The position numbers were made by a program, and so were the translations under genes. A stretch of 64,000 nucleotides of DNA from Ascidia mentula (lineage: Eukaryota > Chordata > Ascidiacea > Phlebobranchia > Ascidiidae), in NCBI GenBank assembly GCA_947561715.1, contig OX387199.1:20403001-20467000 (forward strand). The letters are read 5' to 3'. Below are positions 11,606 to 24,501 of the stretch, one piece after another. Positions within the stretch are counted from its first letter, which is position 1. Each line of letters starts with the position of its first letter. The notes under the pieces were generated by a model. It ran no database searches, was not told the DNA's origin, and was given only the letters and a program-made list of their open reading frames with translations.

Positions 11606-12526
11606 AAATATACACAATATCTTGCACGATTACATTTTTAATTGAATCATGAAAGTTGCAGCATCACTAAATATTGACAAATCCCATCATTTTTATTTTT
11701 CGCGCTAACTACGATGTTGAACAACAAATATGAACACAAAATATCATGGGTCGATGAAACCATTGATGGAATAAATCCAAATAGTCCCAGACGAAGTCCA
11801 AGTTAAGTCCGAGGGGTAACAAACATGACTTGTGACCCCAAGTTCAGTCCCAATTACTTGAAGTAAGAAGTTTCTTATTTGTGAGGCAGAGTTGCGTTCG
11901 TAAGTAAGCAAAACACAATTACGCTGTGAATAAATATTGCGTCAAGTGATATTAGTTTGTAGAAAGACAATCGTATGGAAGCCGCGCAATGCCCGACCGT
12001 GTGGCCCTTGTGCCCTAGCCTCAGTCTCGTGTTGGGACAATAGGAAGTGCAAAGAAAAAACAAATATCGTCATAATGAATAGGGACGGTAAAAGGAACAA
12101 TGCAGAATATCCATGTCATTTGCGTAACAATGCCTGTCTATATTTAATCGCTGGCGATGTTTAGTACGAAAGCAAATCTAAGGACAATAGTAAGGTTGCA
12201 TGAATATAGACTGGGCATCATACTTAACAATATACATTGATATATTGGTATTTCCCTTGGGAAAATTTTTTCGTTGGAGTTGGATATTTTGCTGTGATCT
12301 AGGCTAGCTTATTTGCCAACAACTTTTCCAACCTTATACAGGTATGCGTAGATTGGTTGTTACGAATCCACGTCAACAGACATTATGTCAGATAAAGTCG
12401 TTTAATTCTGGTTATTTTTGCGAGGATTTCTTAAATTGTAACAAACATTTTGTGTTGCTGCAGAAGTCGTTGGTGGATCAGAGAGAGGATTTGAGACGGA
12501 TCAGGGAAGAGTCCGACAGACGAAAA
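11606..12526. other. Region upstream of copy B; possible promoter/5' UTR, duplicated in part
   Basis: 11606 to about 12310 is repeated inverted at about 33650-34350. Unique sequence starts near 12310. Between 12470 and 12526 an open frame rich in charged residues leads into the chosen start codon; it may be 5' UTR or an N-terminal coding extension. No TATA box stands out. Confidence 0.4.
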
Positions 12527-15500
12527 ATGGGAGCAAGGTTTGTGAGCTATTTAAATTATTAACATGGTGAAATATAGCCACATTTTTGTCGTAAAAACAA
12601 TAAAGCATAATTTTTGCGCGGGATAAAAATGAACATAAATATCTACCCCGTCTAAGCGTGGACGTTGAAATTTTATGTTAAGCAATGTGGAGCCAATAAT
12701 ATGAATTGTGTTTTAACTGCAGACAGATGGCCACTGTTTCGACCTAAAAGGTCTCATCAGTGCAGCTTATACACAAGTTTAAATTTTAGTTTGTTATTTC
12801 TATGCAAGTCTTAGCATGGTTGGGGCTACGGTTTATAGAGTGAGGTTAAACTCGGTCTGGTCTGTGATCGAGTTTACAGGTGTTATTGACTTGCACGGTG
12901 TCTTACGCTTCTCCAGGCGCATTGTGAGCCCGGTACGAAATTTTGGTTTCTTAATATCGCACAAAAATTATGCCTGGTCATAATCTTACAGCTGATTATA
13001 AACGGTCGCTTACAATATATATGCCGCGCCTTTGTAAGCGATGGAATCCCGACGGATCGGCTGGAGTAAACTAAACGTGGTTTAGTATTTAAATCAGATA
13101 TATGGTTGAACCAGTGTGGTGATTAAACCTTCGTTTTCCAAAAATGACATTAAAAACTCTTTGAATATAAGGTTTATCAAAAAATATGAATGGTTCCGTG
13201 AGCTGTCGAGATTTGGCGAAAACTACTAAATATTTATTCTAAGCGTTTGGGCAACAAGCGGATGAGAATAAAAACGAAATAAGGGAAAAAGTGACGACAG
13301 TTTATCTAAAAAGCCATTGAAATTTTGGCGGTTACCAGTTAACTTAAATAACCTTGCAGTGTTCCTTAGACATAAAGTTTGTAAAACTGAAATCCACGAT
13401 GACGTCATCCCCCTGAATAAGAGAAATATATCATTACAAGATATAAACTCTTTGTGTTTTTATCAGGTATTGGTTGAAGGTGGTTGGAATCCTGCTCTCC
13501 TTCATCACAATTGCTGCAGCGGGGTATAAATATGGCGCAAGTAAGTATTTTGTTGCAAATCATCAACTCTAAATTAATTTAATATGTTGGTTCGTTTTAC
13601 AAATTTTGATGGATTTCAAATCGATTTACGTTCATGTGTCTTGTGCAGAGTTCACTTGTGATAATGGGAGGAAGGTGTGGGCTAGGTGGTTTTGTGATGA
13701 TTCTCTTCGTGGTCCCCATTGCAGGGACGGAAGTGATGAGAAACTGGCCAACTTTTCCACTTATCCTGAAAACCTCACCAGTCCTTACATGAGGTGAAAG
13801 CACTTAAATATGTTCCCTACATTCGTTGTATTAGTGTTGACCAATCAATAGACGATGTTATCAGTGTTTGACTTTTGTTAAAATAACGAATTTTGAACGG
13901 TTCATAATATAGTCGGGTCAAATAAGAGAGTTTCAAAACCCCACGCATTTAGAAGTGTTTTCAATATTTCAAGAGAATTATTGATTGCGAAACACTCACA
14001 TGTAACAATAATGTTGTTGAGGTAAGAAGTGGCCAGTGGGTGGCGCAAAGAGTGAATCTAAGATAAGTAAAGGTTTATATCAGAGGTGGCCAACACGTCG
14101 ATCGCATCACAGGTTTGCGTTGACTTCACAAAATTTTAAATAAACATAATCGTCAATCTTTTTGCATAAATTGTCGTGATAAGTAAAAGTTTCAATAATG
14201 TTCGCCTGTTTAACACATTGTTTTTAAATTGAGCATTGTTAGCAAACACGTGGCAATGTTACGTAAAACATGTGGAATTGTTTGGTAATACAAAGAAGCA
14301 ACACTCGGTGCCTTTATTACCAGTATCAGGTTTCCTCAGTAAACCATTTTTGGCGCAGAACGAAAGTTAAAATATTTTTGATATTGTAGGTGGTATAAAT
14401 ACGTTACCATCATAATGCATTTACTTTTGAAACGTCGTATTGAGGAATTGACTATTATAGCGCACGAAAAGTGTATTCCCACTAGCAAGTTTCATGTTGA
14501 AGATTTTTAGCAGGCGTTGCTTATCTTTTACACAAGCAAAGTGGAGCCAATAATATGAATGCTGTGAGCTGCAGACAGATGGCCACTGTGTATTTTTGTT
14601 TTCTGGAAAACCAATCCGCCACAACGAATATCACACAAAAATTTACACAAAGCAATAGAAAAAGAAATATCATAAACGATGGCAAAAAAGAAATTAAAAG
14701 AAAAATGTGGGAGAAGAGTAAAGAGGTTAAGAGAAAAAAACAACAGAAAAAAGTAAGCTATGTTAAGCGTGAATAGCAAAAAAAAACAAATTAAGTAATG
14801 GTACAGGATTAAGTTTTGTTGATGTAAGAATGGGGTGGAGAGAAGGTTAATTAATTTATAGAATGTTTGACATCGGCCAGGACGCCTTCAGGAAAGGTGT
14901 TGTCCCTGTTCCGCTGGCTTACGAACTTAAAGTTTATGGACTGTTTAAGGGATTGGATGAGGTGTTGGGGGGTCTTGTTCAAAGGGCAAGGGTCACTGCG
15001 GATTTAGTTACGATTTTTCGAAATGGAATGGCAACATAGAGGTGTTCAGAAGGGCTGTAAGGGTTGTGGCGTAGGGTGTACTAGGTTGTGGGAGTTTGGA
15101 AAAGTTTAGGTGTGCAGCGGTGTCAAAGTAGGTGGTGTTCATATTAGCAAGTGCGTGTTTCTAATTCGAAGGTCGAGTAATTTAGGGAATTTCAAGGTTG
15201 TATTCAATGAGGGATAGTTGGGGTGTTGTGGGGGTTTACAGTATGCGGGGTTTGTAATATTGTTTTAAAAGAAGAGAGAGGTGAGAGGTCAGCAAAGAGG
15301 GGGATGTTGACCATCTCGTAACAACCAATCCCTGCAGAGGCACCGAGTTTAAGAGGATGGGACCGGAAGTCCGAAATGCACACACGTATGTACGAAGTGG
15401 ACGCCATTGTCAAAAACAATAACATAAGTACAAGATATTGGCTTGCTAAAAACAGTTTGTGTTGAAGTCATTTGGTACTATTGCCTTATAGTATACATAA

Positions 15501-18500
15501 CCTTCTCTCCGGGAATTAGATTATAACATGTGCCACATGTTCAACTAATCTATAAACACTGGTAGTTTGTGTTGCTACAACGGCATGGACTTCATTCGAA
15601 GCAGCAGTATTTTGAATGTACTTTGCCACATAGACGTTTAAGATGCTTGCCTGATGTTGCGTATGTAGTGTGGCAATACGATGTTTTCTTCCGTGTGTGG
15701 GACCGCATTTCGGTAATGCCGTCGTCCCGCATAGTTGACTTGTGACAACTGGTTGCGTGGGTGCTTCAGATGGAACCCCAGGGCGGTATCGTTTTTTACC
15801 ACACCGGGATTTGAACCCAGGTTAAGATACGAGTCAGGCGTCTGTCTTGCTCTTATCTACGGTTTGCGGTGGTTTTGCGTCTGCTGCCTCGTTTGCAGCT
15901 GCTTTTCGTTCATTGACATTCGTCGAAATCCTTTCGAAGGAATAGAAATCTTAGCGCAAGATTTGATAAATTTGGCATTGCTTGACAGAGTTACACGAAT
16001 AATTACCTGATTCCAATAGTTTTATTCCACCTTGTTCTCCGTATGGATGCACCTATTTTGGTGCCCAACGTATGACGGTGACTGTATTGTCACCACAAAG
16101 TGGAAGTATTTGTCTGACCGGATGGTCGGCATGATCGTCAGCATCAGTGGCACCAAGCTGTACTAATAAGACCTTATAGTACGAAACAGTGGTCACCTGT
16201 TTGCAGCTCACAGTATTTACGATGTTGGCTCCAATTTACTTCCTATTAGTTATTTTCAGCAGATGTAACGCAAAATTATTGTAAAGTCGTAGGTTGTGTT
16301 TTGTTATTCACACATCTGCATACACAATCATGCATGACAAGTTGGCGTTAATCTGGTTTATTTAAAAACAAACCTAACATTAACAGATTGTCAGCCATGA
16401 CGACTCTTCATGTTTAACATTAACAAACACAATATCTTGCGAAACTATTGATGTGTGACGTAATAGATTACTTTTGTTGCAGTTGCGATAACAAGTTGGA
16501 CTACGACCATTCAAACAAAGTATGCGCCCTAAGAGTGGAAGAGTTTTGCAAAGGAATAATCCAATGTGTTGGAAAAACACCTTGTGACGGTGGATGCCCT
16601 TCCCACTTTCAGTGTCTGAATTCATCTTGTTGGAAACGTTCGACTGTTTGTGATGGCGATCCTTGCAATGACTGTCCAGCTTTCCAACACTGGAATAATG
16701 GACATGGATTCAAATGTGTTCGGAATGGCAGGAATTGCAATCTTCCGCAAATGTTTCTATGGGACGGCATTGCCGATTGTGACGATAAATCTGATTTGTG
16801 TTACACCTCGGAGAATGGAGATGTCAGGTATTTAGTTGTTGATTGTGTTTTGCATATGCGTACTTGCCATCACTGCCCCAGACTTCCCTCTCCCAATGTG
16901 TTCCTTATCTTACTATATATCATATTTTCTTTTAAGGCCATTGGATAGGTGTGTCTACGTGCGTCATTCTTCCTATTGAAGTGAAAACGAAAAAAAAGAA
17001 ATGTTTTGAAGGAAAATATAATTTTAGTCATGAACTTTGTTGTTTATATTGATGGTTATGATAATAAAATGAACAGCTTTAACTGCCTGCTTATGGGCAA
17101 AGTATGGCATCTATAAACAAATTTGTTATTGCAGAGATATTCGTACTTCTTCATCTCTGAACGAACGACTGTGTTTCCAATGTACAAATGACCCTATGAT
17201 CATCTCAAGGTCAAGTGTTTGTGATGACGTCATAGATTGCCCTGATATGAGTGATGAAGCCTGTTTTAATGGGAAATTCCCTCAGCAGTGTAGCAACAAC
17301 AATATATGGTATTTTTGTAGTTATGAAAATACCTTTTATTTCGTTGATGCAAATAACTATTAATTTTATTTAGTTCAAAACCACGTTGTGATTGTTTCGA
17401 CAACAATGGAATCTGTTACAACACATTGGATGCAGCCAACATTTCCTGTAACTCAAAAAATGAAATCTGCGACAAGCTCGCCCATTGTTTGGGGAAATCC
17501 CCATGTGAATACCTCTGCCCCTCCCACTTCCAGTGTCCAAATTCAGCTTGTTGGAAACGTTCGACTGTTTGTGATGGCGATCCTTGCAATGACTGTCCAG
17601 CTTTTCAACACTGGAATAATGGACATGGATTCAAATGTGTTCGGAATGGCAGGAATTGCGATCTTCCGCAGATGTTTCTATGGGACGGCATTGCCGATTG
17701 TGATGATAAATCTGATTTGTGTTACACCTCGGAGAATGGAGATGCCAGGTATTTGTGAACTGTTGTGGTTGGTTAAAAATTCCTACAGGTTAAGATAAGA
17801 CAGAATGGACTTGTGTCATTTGCAGAGACATTCGAAGTTTGGGGACCTTTTATCATCGTTTATGCTTCCAATGTACAAATGACCCTATGACCATCTCAAG
17901 GTCAAGTGTATGTGATGACGTCATCGACTGTCCCGATAAAAGTGACGAATGTTTTTGTCAATCTGGGAAAACCAAAGATTGTGACAAGTTTCATTAGTAA
18001 GTGATAAAGCATTAGTTTATTCTTTTTTGGATTGAAACCACTGACATCCAATGCGTCACCAGAAATCTATGACTTGCAATAGTGTAAGGTGTGTTAAGTG
18101 TCTGTAAATACTATACATGACTTGTTTTCATTTGCACGACTCATAAATAATGCAGTTTAAAATGATGTATTTCGCTGCTGTGGGAAAATACCCATTCCTT
18201 TACTGTCATGACATCATAAAGGCGTTTTAGGCCTTCAATACAAAGTATTGTAGTCGAAAAAGACTTTAAATGCAAGTCATCGCATATCTTGGCACTATAC
18301 AAGCGAACAACCTTTGTGACCTGACAGTGTTTCAATAATGGGCGAAAAACCATAGGAAATTTACATAATACTAAGTTGACAGTTTTAGTTGTTGGGTTAA
18401 AGTGGTTTCAATATGTTTGTCTGTTCCTCAGCTATCCTGCAGTACATGTTTGGAGGTTAAGCGTCTTTTCGTAATTTTGGGTCAGTTCTGAGCTGAATTT

Positions 18501-21500
18501 CTATGTATGGGTTTTAAAAACGTTTGTTTAATTACTACAGGAGTCGCAAGTAAATCTCATCTGTACTCAATTTGAGTTTTTAATTATAAAATAAACGCAA
18601 AACAATCAAATATTTTCAGTGTTGATGACGAAGTGAAGAACGACTGCTCAACAACAACAACAAACTACATGGAGGGGGAGTGGGAGTGTTGGGTAAGTGA
18701 GAATGCATAACTTATTGTTTTGTCGGAAATAAACGGTTTAGATGTTTACGGGCATTTGTAGGTTCTTACGAACACAATGTACTTACTCACTTTCTGGACA
18801 AACTCCAGTTTAAACAAACGTTTGCAACAATGTTTACGCAGTCAAACGTAATTATGACACGAACTTACAAAGATTTTGACTTACTTCGCCAAACGTGAAT
18901 ATTTGTTACCTTCATGGTTTGGTTCCTGTAGTTTTCTAAACTACTGTGGAACAAACCAGCAATCAGAGACATGAAGCGAGTTACAACCAATGTTGTAGTT
19001 TTGCAATTTAACTTGTTCGTTTCAAAGCGAACTAATCCACGAAGCACAATGGAAAGATTTTTTAATAAAATGCTTCATTCTTATATGATCACAGAACGTC
19101 ACACTGCGCAGAAATTTAAAGTGCATGTGACACGAAAAAATCAAACATGTCAATAATTAAACTAAAAGATGTTCGTAACTTTAAAGTGCAACAAACGGAT
19201 TTTGATGTTAATTTGGGCTGCAGAAAGATGGCCGCTTTTCTGAACTTTTGAAAACACTACAGAGACAAACCGTCAGTTTAGCATTGTCGTTATGTCCACT
19301 CACAGCAAAAGATAGAAGTAGGTTTATTGAATTTTGACCGCCGAGAAAGGCCGACCAAATTAGTTGATTATGCAACGCAGTTATTCTGTCATAGTACCAC
19401 GTTTTGCGTTGCAGTAGCGTTGCCTACGAGTTCGAGTCATAAATGAACCATTTAATTCGCCACAATCAACCACTAAAACTAGAAATGATGCTGGAATCAT
19501 TTTAAAGTCAATGCAAAGAGGAAAGTTAAAGTTACCAAAAAATGGCGTCATGTAATGTCACTGAGCAATGAAACGCACCAACCCCGTCTCATCGAAGTAC
19601 AGAGTAATGTCGTTACTGCTATACCCTTTGGTCTTCAGGTAATTAGGGACAAATAATCCTTTGGTTTGTAACGTCACTGTGACATATTTTTGTGCGATGT
19701 AAAACCCTGTCCTGACCTTTGACGTAACGTAATCTGTGGATTGTTCTATGTTTGAAACTATTTGATATCTGCAATACAAGACGCCTTCTCCTATCTAAAC
19801 AATGCATTTTTTCGACGCGAGTGCCTTGTATGATGTCAATTTCGCCACAGTGCAAAAGGTTTACGATTTTTGGTCGCCGCCAGTTCTCGTGCAGTTTTCT
19901 ATGTTGTTTAGTTGACGTAGAACCGAAAAACTTTGGATATAAGTTGGTTGTAGTAGTTTTACGCAAAGTTGCCATGACCGTGTCATATGCGCTTTATGTG
20001 CTTGTGCAAAGATTACGTTGTACAGAAGTTGTTATATACTGGTGGGGAACATTCAGTGACATCATACACAATAACCACACTACACCTACTTCGTTGCTAC
20101 AAAACATAGGGTTCAACTAATTCCTGCAAAGCGCGTGGCATTCGGTGGAAATGGCTTTCGCCGTGCAAGACTTCAATTATACGTGATAATAATTTTTACA
20201 AAATCCTATTACATTACTAAAGAAATACCTTTAAAGTCGTTAACATTTGGAACTCGTGTTTGTACCGAGTTCCCCAGACGTTTTCTGTGCAACGTTGAAA
20301 CGGCTTGAATTTATGTGGTGTTTGGGTTGCACTAAACCACCCAACAAGGCATGTAGTACTCATATGTAATACCCACATTTTTAACAATTGGCACAAAATA
20401 CCAGCAGACATATCCCTTTTGTGGGTACCTAAAGTACTGCAACCACGGCGAAAAAAGTCGCGTGAAAAGTCAATTTCGTCGTCTAATTCCACACGTTTAA
20501 GAGTTTGGTCACAAATTATTTTTGTTCGTCAAGCTTGTTTTGCTATTTTCTTTGTTTTTTACCTGGTTGATGTAAAACTTTAACAAACTTTTTAGATATA
20601 AACATCTTGTAATGCATGACAATCACATAGTGATCACATTTCCAGGTATAAAAGTCTCGAACAAGTTGTCATGACGTCTGTTGCTGTCGATGTGTGGTTG
20701 GGCGTTTCTAGGTGTCCCACATGGGCACTGTTACCTGACAAATTGAGTTTGTGACAAAAGTTTACGGTCCCTGCTGGTCTGTCGCTACCTGATTTACAGA
20801 TTTTGTGGCCATACCTGCTTCAAAACTTATGATAAAACCTAATGTTTTACCTAAAAAAAACCTTAAAAAACAGCCAGGAAATCCCGACAAGCCTTACAAC
20901 AACTGAAAAAAGATTCGTTTAAAATAATAACAAAACTATTCCTTCCAACATGAGCAACAAATCGTTCGCACAAAAACATAACAGGAACCACGTGATGTGT
21001 TTTACATAGGATGGGTTCAAGTGGAAGAGGTTCGACAACAAACTACTGTGCAATGGGTGGCGGGATTGCAGTGGTCGGATCTACACTTCTGACACAGGAC
21101 GAGGCTTCGCCCATGATGAAGATTCTCAACTTTGCAAACATCGGAAACCCTGCTACACAAAAGTCGGACTTCTCAATATTCCTATGTCCAAAGTATGCAA
21201 CGGTTTCATCGATTGCAAGGATGAAAGTGACGAATATCCAGAAGAGTTGTGCTCAAAGGAAGGAAGATTCTACTGTCCAGCGTTAAATGGAGCCAAAGTA
21301 AAGTTATTTGTTGTCAACAAAACCACAAAAAATTGAGACCTTAATTACAAGAGTTTGGAAAAAAATCACTTCGAAGCTGTATTTTAACTGTGAAAAGCAA
21401 ATAGGCATCGGTGTGTGTTGTTCAGTATTGTTTGTCATAATGCCCTTTGTTGAATCTTTCGCACACAGTTAACCACAAAGACGGTTTAAGTATTTCACAG

Positions 21501-24496
21501 ACTTTTGCGACAGATTTCTGTCAACAAATCGGATGTTTGTGACCTCACAATTAACTGCGATGATCAAAGTGATGAAATAAACTGCACAAATGACGGAAGG
21601 TTTTATTGCGAAAACAAAGATCCATTGTTTGTTAAGAAGGAGAAGGTAAACACATGTAAACAATATTTAAACTTTTGTGTTCTGTGGCAAAGATGTTTTG
21701 ATTCCGTGCATGTTACTATTGTGACCGAAATTAATTCAACGATCTCGAATTAGGACAAAAGTTATTGGGATGGCGGGTATGGAAGTTTTAGAACCGATTT
21801 AGAAAGACCCTTTCTCCGTTTTTTTGGCGCCAAACTTTTAAAGTTGATCTTAGCGGGATTAAAATGTGCGATTCGGTCACAAAATAGGTCTAAATAAAGC
21901 CTTACGAACTGAAGGTTTCTAATTTAGCACTAAAAATGTTTCTCTGATCTAAAACAACCGTTCACTCCCAATCTGATCCATGTACTAACCCGGGCCTCCA
22001 ACCCCAACCATAGTAAACGCTCAGTTCACCCTGCACTAACGGCTCACCGTCAAAACAAATGTTGGGACCCAAACTACACAGGTGGCTACTTTTATAATTA
22101 AATAAACTAACGCCAAAGTAAAAAGTTATATAGAAACACCCAATGTTAAAAGCACCAACACCAAACAACATTAATTCAATTACGACCCACTTCACAAATC
22201 ATGTTCTTTACACCTAATCACACAAGCACACCTCAACGTTTGCCGTCAGATGAGAACTGCCAGTTTACCAATTAATTCTTATTGTTGTCGCCAGATTTCT
22301 GGCCAATTAGCGCGTCACAGGCCTTCCACGTACCCAAAACTACACATGCATCTTGCAGTACACATTTTTCGTCCAATTTCCATAGTTCCATTGTTCACCA
22401 ATTACATACAAAACAGTAATTTCGCATTATGCTGTTTACAGACGCCAGTATGACCAATTTAACTACAAAGTTTTCTTAAATTCACATACTCTATATAGAA
22501 ATTCAATGGAGTTGGCGACTGCTCTGATTGGTCGGACGAGTGCCCAACAAATACAAAAGTGATCAACGAAAACATATTTTCATCACGATACGAGCTGATT
22601 GCGAACCCATTTCTACGAGCCATTGTGTGGATAATGGGGATGCTCGCCATTGCCGGAAATTTGGTAAATTTAACTAAGTTTATTTTAGTTACACAGGGTG
22701 TGTACAGCTAGCACAGTGCCACTTCAACAGCTGCACTATTGAGACCTTACAGGTCCAAGCAGTGCGTGTACACACCCGGTCTGCAGCTCTCATTAACTAA
22801 GTTTGTTTTGTTTTCGTTGTGTAAAAATAAGAACACTTGTTTACATTTTCATTCAATTTGTTTTCAGGTTGTCATGGTGATGGAAAGCAAAACGTTGGCG
22901 ACGACAGAATCACAATCTGCTGCATTTCGCACAAACCATTTGCTCGTTTTGAATCTATCCGTTTCCGATCTACTCATGGGATTTTATCTGATCATGCTGG
23001 GAGCCGCTGGTGTCAGATACTCCAGAAATTATTGTGCCAATGACCTTATTTGGAGATCAAGCGGAAGTTGCACCACTATGGGGGTATTGGTTTTGCTTTC
23101 AAGCGAAACATCGGTGTTTACAATGGTTCTGTTGACCATATTCCGACTGTTTGCTGTGAAAAACGTAAGTGAAACAATTGTATTTGGTTAAATCAGCTAT
23201 TGCCAACTTCGTTGAACCGGTACCGAGCCGTGCCAAAAGTTTATGACAACTTTCTCTTTGGAAATCTTTTATCTCCGGAAAGTGGGTAAAGAAAGAGGTA
23301 GCAATTTCAGTCCGATGGGATTCGAACTGAAAACTACATTCCCCGTCCCTCGATTTGAAAGGAACGCCCAGCTTGCAAACTTATTGCTTTTAATGAAAAC
23401 ACGTTAATGTTCTCTTTTGTTTCAGCCACACGATGCATCCTTGAAACCGGAATTGAAAACTGTCATCCTTTCCATTTTCCTCTCCTGGGCATTTTCGTTT
23501 ACAATTGCTTTTATTCCACTCACAACTCAACTTCAACATTTGTTTGAAACCAAAGCTTGGATGAATGAGAATCCGTTTTATGACAATGTTGCAGTCGACT
23601 TTTCTAGTAAGAAATTGTCGTTGATGTTCGTTGTGATACCAGTTTCGAATCACACTATAACGTTGCGTATACAGGTATGAATAACTTCATGGATCGATTT
23701 GTAACTTTCCAACTCAACTTTACAAGCAATGATTCCCAAGAACTCAACACTGCCCTCATGCGAGTAAATGATGCTAATTCCTGGATGGATTTTATGGATA
23801 TTCTTGAGGATTACAATTACACTGAGCTATTTGATATTTCTGGATATTTGGGGTTTGTGTTTTAATTGTGCACAATTTTAATTTTGTATCCACAAAATGG
23901 TTTATGTGTAGATATTACAGCAGCAGCAGTGTTTGCATCAGCAAACTGTATGTAACAACCAACGACAAGGCATGGGGATATTCAATCGCTATTATTACTC
24001 TAAACTTCCTGGCCTTCATGTTCGTTGCAATTACGTATATTTGGATTTACAAGAAGTCAACTGCCAGTGCCAGGCAAGTGAACAAGAGACCAAGGGATGG
24101 AAGGGCGGCAACACAAAACAAAGGTAAGCACATTCGTATTTGCAGACATATTATACCATTAAAGCTGTTTCGGCAGAAATACAAAAGAAAATCATCAAAC
24201 TGATAGTTACCGATTTTCTCTGCTGGGTTCCAATTTCCATTATGGCATTTGTAAACATCGGTGGAGTCCCTATGCCTCCAGTGATGTACGCTGTGTCAGC
24301 AATAATCCTGCTTCCCATAAACAGCTCTCTAAATCCCCTCATCTATTCCAACGCACCGAAACTGCTTTATGATAGAGTCCGGGATGGCCTACGTACCGTT
24401 TTTAGACGCCAACCACAGGAAGAGCAACAGAAAAATGTGATTGTGGTTGCCAACCGAGAAAACTTACATGTGGTTGAAGCAGAAACCGCTCTGTAA
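12527..24496 (+). CDS. LDLa-7TM receptor, copy B (apparently complete, 16 exons)
   Basis: Exons: 12527-12537, 13467-13540, 13649-13793, 16483-16827, 17135-17308, 17374-17748, 17826-17996, 18620-18692, 21010-21297, 21514-21645, 22499-22663, 22868-23164, 23426-23606, 23675-23852, 23912-24123, 24177-24496. Every border is GT-AG and the phases chain without a break to 1046 aa. Residues 1-28 look like a signal peptide (basic start, core VVGILLSFITIAAA). Residues 29-640 hold about eight or nine LDLa-like modules, some with non-canonical cysteine patterns. Residues 630-1020 form a 7TM domain with GNLV (TM1), SVSDLL (TM2), C3.25 and FRLF (TM3), a 100-residue second loop with N-glycosylation sites (NFT, NDS, NYT), TDFLCWVP (TM6) and NPLIY (TM7). 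No LRR was found. Family: LGR-like class A GPCR; ligand unknown. The start Met at 12527 is a choice: the reading frame stays open upstream (KSLVDQREDLRRIREE), so an N-terminal cytosolic extension with a signal anchor is the alternative. Confidence 0.85.
13794..16482 (+). other. Intron of copy B containing an insertion with MITE-like ends
   Basis: A 2.7-kb intron. At 14530-14590 and, inverted, at 16140-16250 lie related ends (GAGCTGCAGACAGATGGCCA and its partner near GTTTGCAGCTCACAG). They belong to the same repeat family as the copy A MITE, so 14.5-16.25 kb may be one larger non-autonomous element. No transposase frame was found. 14860-15430 is GT-rich on the plus strand with no recognised product. 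Confidence 0.4.
15785..15880 (-). repeat. tRNA-derived sequence (possible SINE head)
   Basis: On the minus strand GGGTTCAAATCCCGG is a perfect B box with T-stem. It is preceded by a possible anticodon arm (GACGC-CTGACTC-GTATC, one mispair). The D-arm/A-box half is poor, so this is more likely a tRNA-derived relic than a gene. Confidence 0.35.
18693..21009 (+). other. Large intron of copy B (between exons 8 and 9)
   Basis: 2.3 kb with no exon: flanking exons join in phase 0. It contains the repeat at about 19550-20010 and a MITE-end fragment (19205-19240). TATAAAAG at about 20645 is also present in copy C (near 60110). Confidence 0.6.
19550..20010 (-). repeat. Interspersed repeat R1, copy in intron of gene B
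   Basis: About 450 bp, similar to 60790-61270 (copy C intron, as expected from the duplication) and also to 38480-38940 and 46260-46740 in the arms of the palindromic element. A shared block is GCAACTTTGCGTAAAACTA. No coding potential. Confidence 0.65.
22690..22800. mobile_element. Solo end of the foldback MITE, copy B
   Basis: At the position of the copy A MITE only one inverted-repeat end remains (TAGCACAGTGCCACTTCAAC followed by the GACCTTACAGGTC block). This suggests internal deletion of an ancestral insertion. Confidence 0.6.
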
Positions 24497-24501
24497 ATAA
24501 A
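24496..24501 (+). terminator. Poly(A) signal overlapping the stop codon, copy B
   Basis: AATAAA starts on the final A of the TAA stop. No better signal is apparent in the next 100 bases. Confidence 0.55.

Noticed and set aside
12527-22663. Leucine-rich repeats between the LDLa modules and TM1, as in relaxin receptors
   Set aside because: Exon phases join without gaps and no LxxLxLxxN pattern was seen in the exons or in open frames of the introns.
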